Shown one piece after another: positions 6,857 through 8,534 of a stretch of 8,534 bases of DNA. Source of the stretch: an uncultured Fretibacterium sp. (GTDB taxonomy: Bacteria; Synergistota; Synergistia; Synergistales; Aminobacteriaceae); contig CALGGR010000202.1 in assembly GCA_937915755.1 (NCBI GenBank), positions 1 to 8,534 of the forward strand, in the 5' to 3' direction. The notes beneath the pieces were generated by a model that saw nothing but the letters and a program-made list of their open reading frames with translations, ran no database searches and was not told the DNA's origin. A program made the translations under genes and the position numbers. Numbering within the stretch: position 1 is the first letter of the stretch; each line of letters begins with the position of its first letter.

Positions 6857-8320
6857 ATGAAAACTTTTGAAACGAAGCATCCATATTTCTGGCTGATTTT
6901 GGGGCTGGTGCTTACAGTGTTTTCTTATGGCATTTTCAACACAGGCATATGTGCATGGATATTTGCCATACCGCTTATCAGATTTATCAATAACCGTACA
7001 AAGTGGTCATCAATTATCCTAATGCTTGTTGGTATGATACTTGCAGCAAACATTACATTTTTCAGGCTTGTTGACGATGATTTCAATATCAGTAATCAAC
7101 TTTTCTGCACATTTAACGGCATAAGAATTTGGTTTCCGTTCTTTGTATATTTCCTTTGCAGATACTTGAAGGCCAAGAAAATTATTGCTTACTATGCGTT
7201 TCCTGCGGCTGTGGCTGTGGCGGAGTTCTTCATAGATAACCCGTTTATTTCGGTCATGACTTCGCTGTCAGTATCTCAGTTCTGGAATTTAGGGCTAATG
7301 CAGGCTGCCAGCGTTACGGGTGTAGTTGGTGTTTCATTCATAGTAACATTGCTTGCCTCACTCGTGAATTATATCTGGGAAGAAGGAGCACGAAAATCAA
7401 CGGTCGCTAATATTTCCGGGTATGGAATTGCTGTAGTTGTCATCATGAGTATAGGCATGTCCAGTGTAGAGACGATAACTACAACGGATCAGACAGTAAG
7501 AGTAGCTGCGGGTGTCGAGAATTTCAATCTGCTGCTTGAAGATAAATCAATTCTTGAACGGTATACAGGCTCAGATGAAGAGAAAATGATTCAGGCAAAC
7601 GTTGATATAATCACAGAACGGGCAAAACGGGCTGTGCAGAATGAGTCGGCTTTGCTGGTCTTTCCTGAAGATGCCTTTGCTTGTTCAGAGCCTTCAAGTG
7701 AAAAATTCATTGAGCAGGTCAAAACTATAGCGAGAGAAAACAAAATCAATATAATACTTCCTCTCCTAAGAATGCCGCTAGATGAGTCCCAGAAAAAGAA
7801 GAACACATTAAACTTCATCAACAAAGACGGCGAACTTCTGAATACTTACCTGAAAAATCATCTTGTACCAGTTGTAGAAGAACCATTCACGGAAAAAGGA
7901 GACGGCAAAACCCCGGTTATTGAAGTAGACGGAGTGAAATATACTTATCTTATATGTGCCGATTACACTTCAAACAAATACGCATATAACGGCCGTGAAG
8001 CTGACATATTCATTAATCCGTCCTATGACTGGCAGGCGTTCCAATACTTTACGTCTTACGGTATACAGGCTCGCGCTATTGAGTGCGGTTTCTCAGTCCT
8101 CAGAAATCCTGTAAACGGAAATATTATCCTTTACGATGTATACGGCAGGCCTCTTCATATGGCAAATGTCATGAATGTACATACAGGCATGATTTATCTC
8201 GACATCCCCAAGCAAGGAAGACAAACTATATACGGTGCTTCCGGTAACTGGTTCCCGTGGCTTTGTGCAGCATATTCACTGATAGCAATACTCAGTGGGT
8301 TTGTTGTGAAAGAAAAATAG
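6857..8320 (+). CDS. Membrane-embedded nitrilase-superfamily protein similar to apolipoprotein N-acyltransferase
   Basis: The 487-residue product has the Lnt layout: about six hydrophobic segments in residues 11-203, an extracytoplasmic carbon-nitrogen hydrolase domain (about 213-450), and a last membrane helix (463-484). The nitrilase triad positions are filled: Glu271 in LVFPED, Lys333 in YLKNHLVPV, and Cys367 in LICADY. Lnt transfers a third acyl chain from phospholipid to the N-terminal cysteine of lipoproteins. YLKNHLVP matches the typical Lnt lysine block (KxHLVPFGEY), but the FGEYVP part is replaced by VVEEPF, and the active-site cysteine is followed by ADY rather than the usual YE. 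It is therefore a divergent Lnt or a relative with another amide or acyl substrate. The start has GAGGAG at 6845-6850 with a 6-base spacer. It lies 72 bp behind the kinase and 25 bp ahead of a small exported protein, so all may form one operon. Superfamily is secure; the exact substrate is not. Confidence 0.85.
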   Translation: MKTFETKHPYFWLILGLVLTVFSYGIFNTGICAWIFAIPLIRFINNRTKWSSIILMLVGMILAANITFFRLVDDDFNISNQLFCTFNGIRIWFPFFVYFLCRYLKAKKIIAYYAFPAAVAVAEFFIDNPFISVMTSLSVSQFWNLGLMQAASVTGVVGVSFIVTLLASLVNYIWEEGARKSTVANISGYGIAVVVIMSIGMSSVETITTTDQTVRVAAGVENFNLLLEDKSILERYTGSDEEKMIQANVDIITERAKRAVQNESALLVFPEDAFACSEPSSEKFIEQVKTIARENKINIILPLLRMPLDESQKKKNTLNFINKDGELLNTYLKNHLVPVVEEPFTEKGDGKTPVIEVDGVKYTYLICADYTSNKYAYNGREADIFINPSYDWQAFQYFTSYGIQARAIECGFSVLRNPVNGNIILYDVYGRPLHMANVMNVHTGMIYLDIPKQGRQTIYGASGNWFPWLCAAYSLIAILSGFVVKEK

Positions 8321-8345
8321 ATTTAATCTTATAGGAGGAGATAAT

Positions 8346-8534
8346 ATGAATATCTCTAAGAAAGCGTTTAGTTTATTGGCTGTGCTCGTGCTTGTGAGTT
8401 TCTTTGCTTGCAGTTCAGGGGCGCATGCAGCTACATTCACAGCTCCGGAAAAGCTGGCCGATTACCTGTACTACATGGAATACACCGACTACGTTCCTGA
8501 CCTCACGACGGGCGAACAGGTTAAAACGGGCTTT
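8346..8534 (+). CDS. Exported protein of unknown function, N-terminal 63 residues only
   Basis: The reading frame starts at an ATG with a near-perfect AGGAGG (8333-8338, 7-base spacer), 25 bp after the Lnt-like gene, and runs off the right edge. Residues 1-28 are a signal peptide: NISKK, a Leu/Val/Phe core, and AHA before Ala29. A cysteine at 22 (SFFAC) is a poor lipobox, so signal peptidase I cleavage seems more likely than lipidation. The mature start has an aromatic, acidic YLYYMEYTDYVPDL stretch. By recall this resembles the region ahead of the nucleophile in some exported choloylglycine-hydrolase/C45-like Ntn hydrolases, but the cysteine that would decide this lies outside the window, so no function is assigned. 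Tandem placement suggests co-expression with the Lnt-like gene. Confidence 0.8.
   Translation, partial: MNISKKAFSLLAVLVLVSFFACSSGAHAATFTAPEKLADYLYYMEYTDYVPDLTTGEQVKTGF

Noticed and set aside
1..8534. CRISPR array, insertion sequence, tRNA, rRNA or phage genes
   Set aside because: I saw no regularly spaced repeats, transposase motifs, terminal inverted repeats or structural RNA signatures. The window is filled by the genes listed.

Overview
The window looks like part of a chromosome or metagenomic contig from an anaerobic, probably host-associated bacterium. It has moderate GC, dense gene packing, strong AGGAGG-type ribosome binding sites, several exported proteins, and an apolipoprotein N-acyltransferase-like enzyme. 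Large exported VCBS/FG-GAP proteins, FecR-domain proteins and Lnt-like enzymes together would fit a diderm anaerobe such as a Synergistota-like or Clostridia-related lineage. That placement is a guess from gene content, not a measurement.

The layout is divergent around a roughly 160-bp intergenic region at 4716-4874. To the left, on the minus strand, an exported alpha-acetolactate decarboxylase (4715 to 3930) is followed 22 bp later by a 1165-residue exported protein (3907 to 410). That protein has an N-terminal signal peptide, a calcium-type FG-GAP/VCBS beta-propeller, a Thr/Ser-rich region with two amphipathic strand-like segments flanking a hydrophobic helix, and a CARDB-like end that stops in mid-domain. 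Immediately past that stop, in the -1 frame of the same strand, an open frame runs off the left edge (434 to 1). It encodes the main part of a FecR domain, but its own N-terminal part is missing. Two unrelated domains are therefore broken at the same point, which suggests a deletion or recombination joint, a frameshift, or an assembly chimera.

To the right, on the plus strand, lies a two-component system. The response regulator has an unusual domain order, with an XRE helix-turn-helix first and the receiver second. Its 4-bp GTGA overlap couples it to a 7-TM LytS/YehU-type histidine kinase. After 72 bp, which contain a hairpin, comes a membrane-embedded nitrilase-superfamily protein resembling apolipoprotein N-acyltransferase, with Glu, Lys and Cys at the triad positions. 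Then comes the first 63 residues of another exported protein, cut by the window edge.

The likely reading is that the sensor kinase and XRE-REC regulator control one or both arms of this locus. The products act mostly in or outside the membrane: acetolactate decarboxylation, a large propeller protein, a membrane acyltransferase or amidase, and a small exported protein. No insertion sequence, CRISPR array, tRNA, rRNA or convincing intrinsic terminator was seen.
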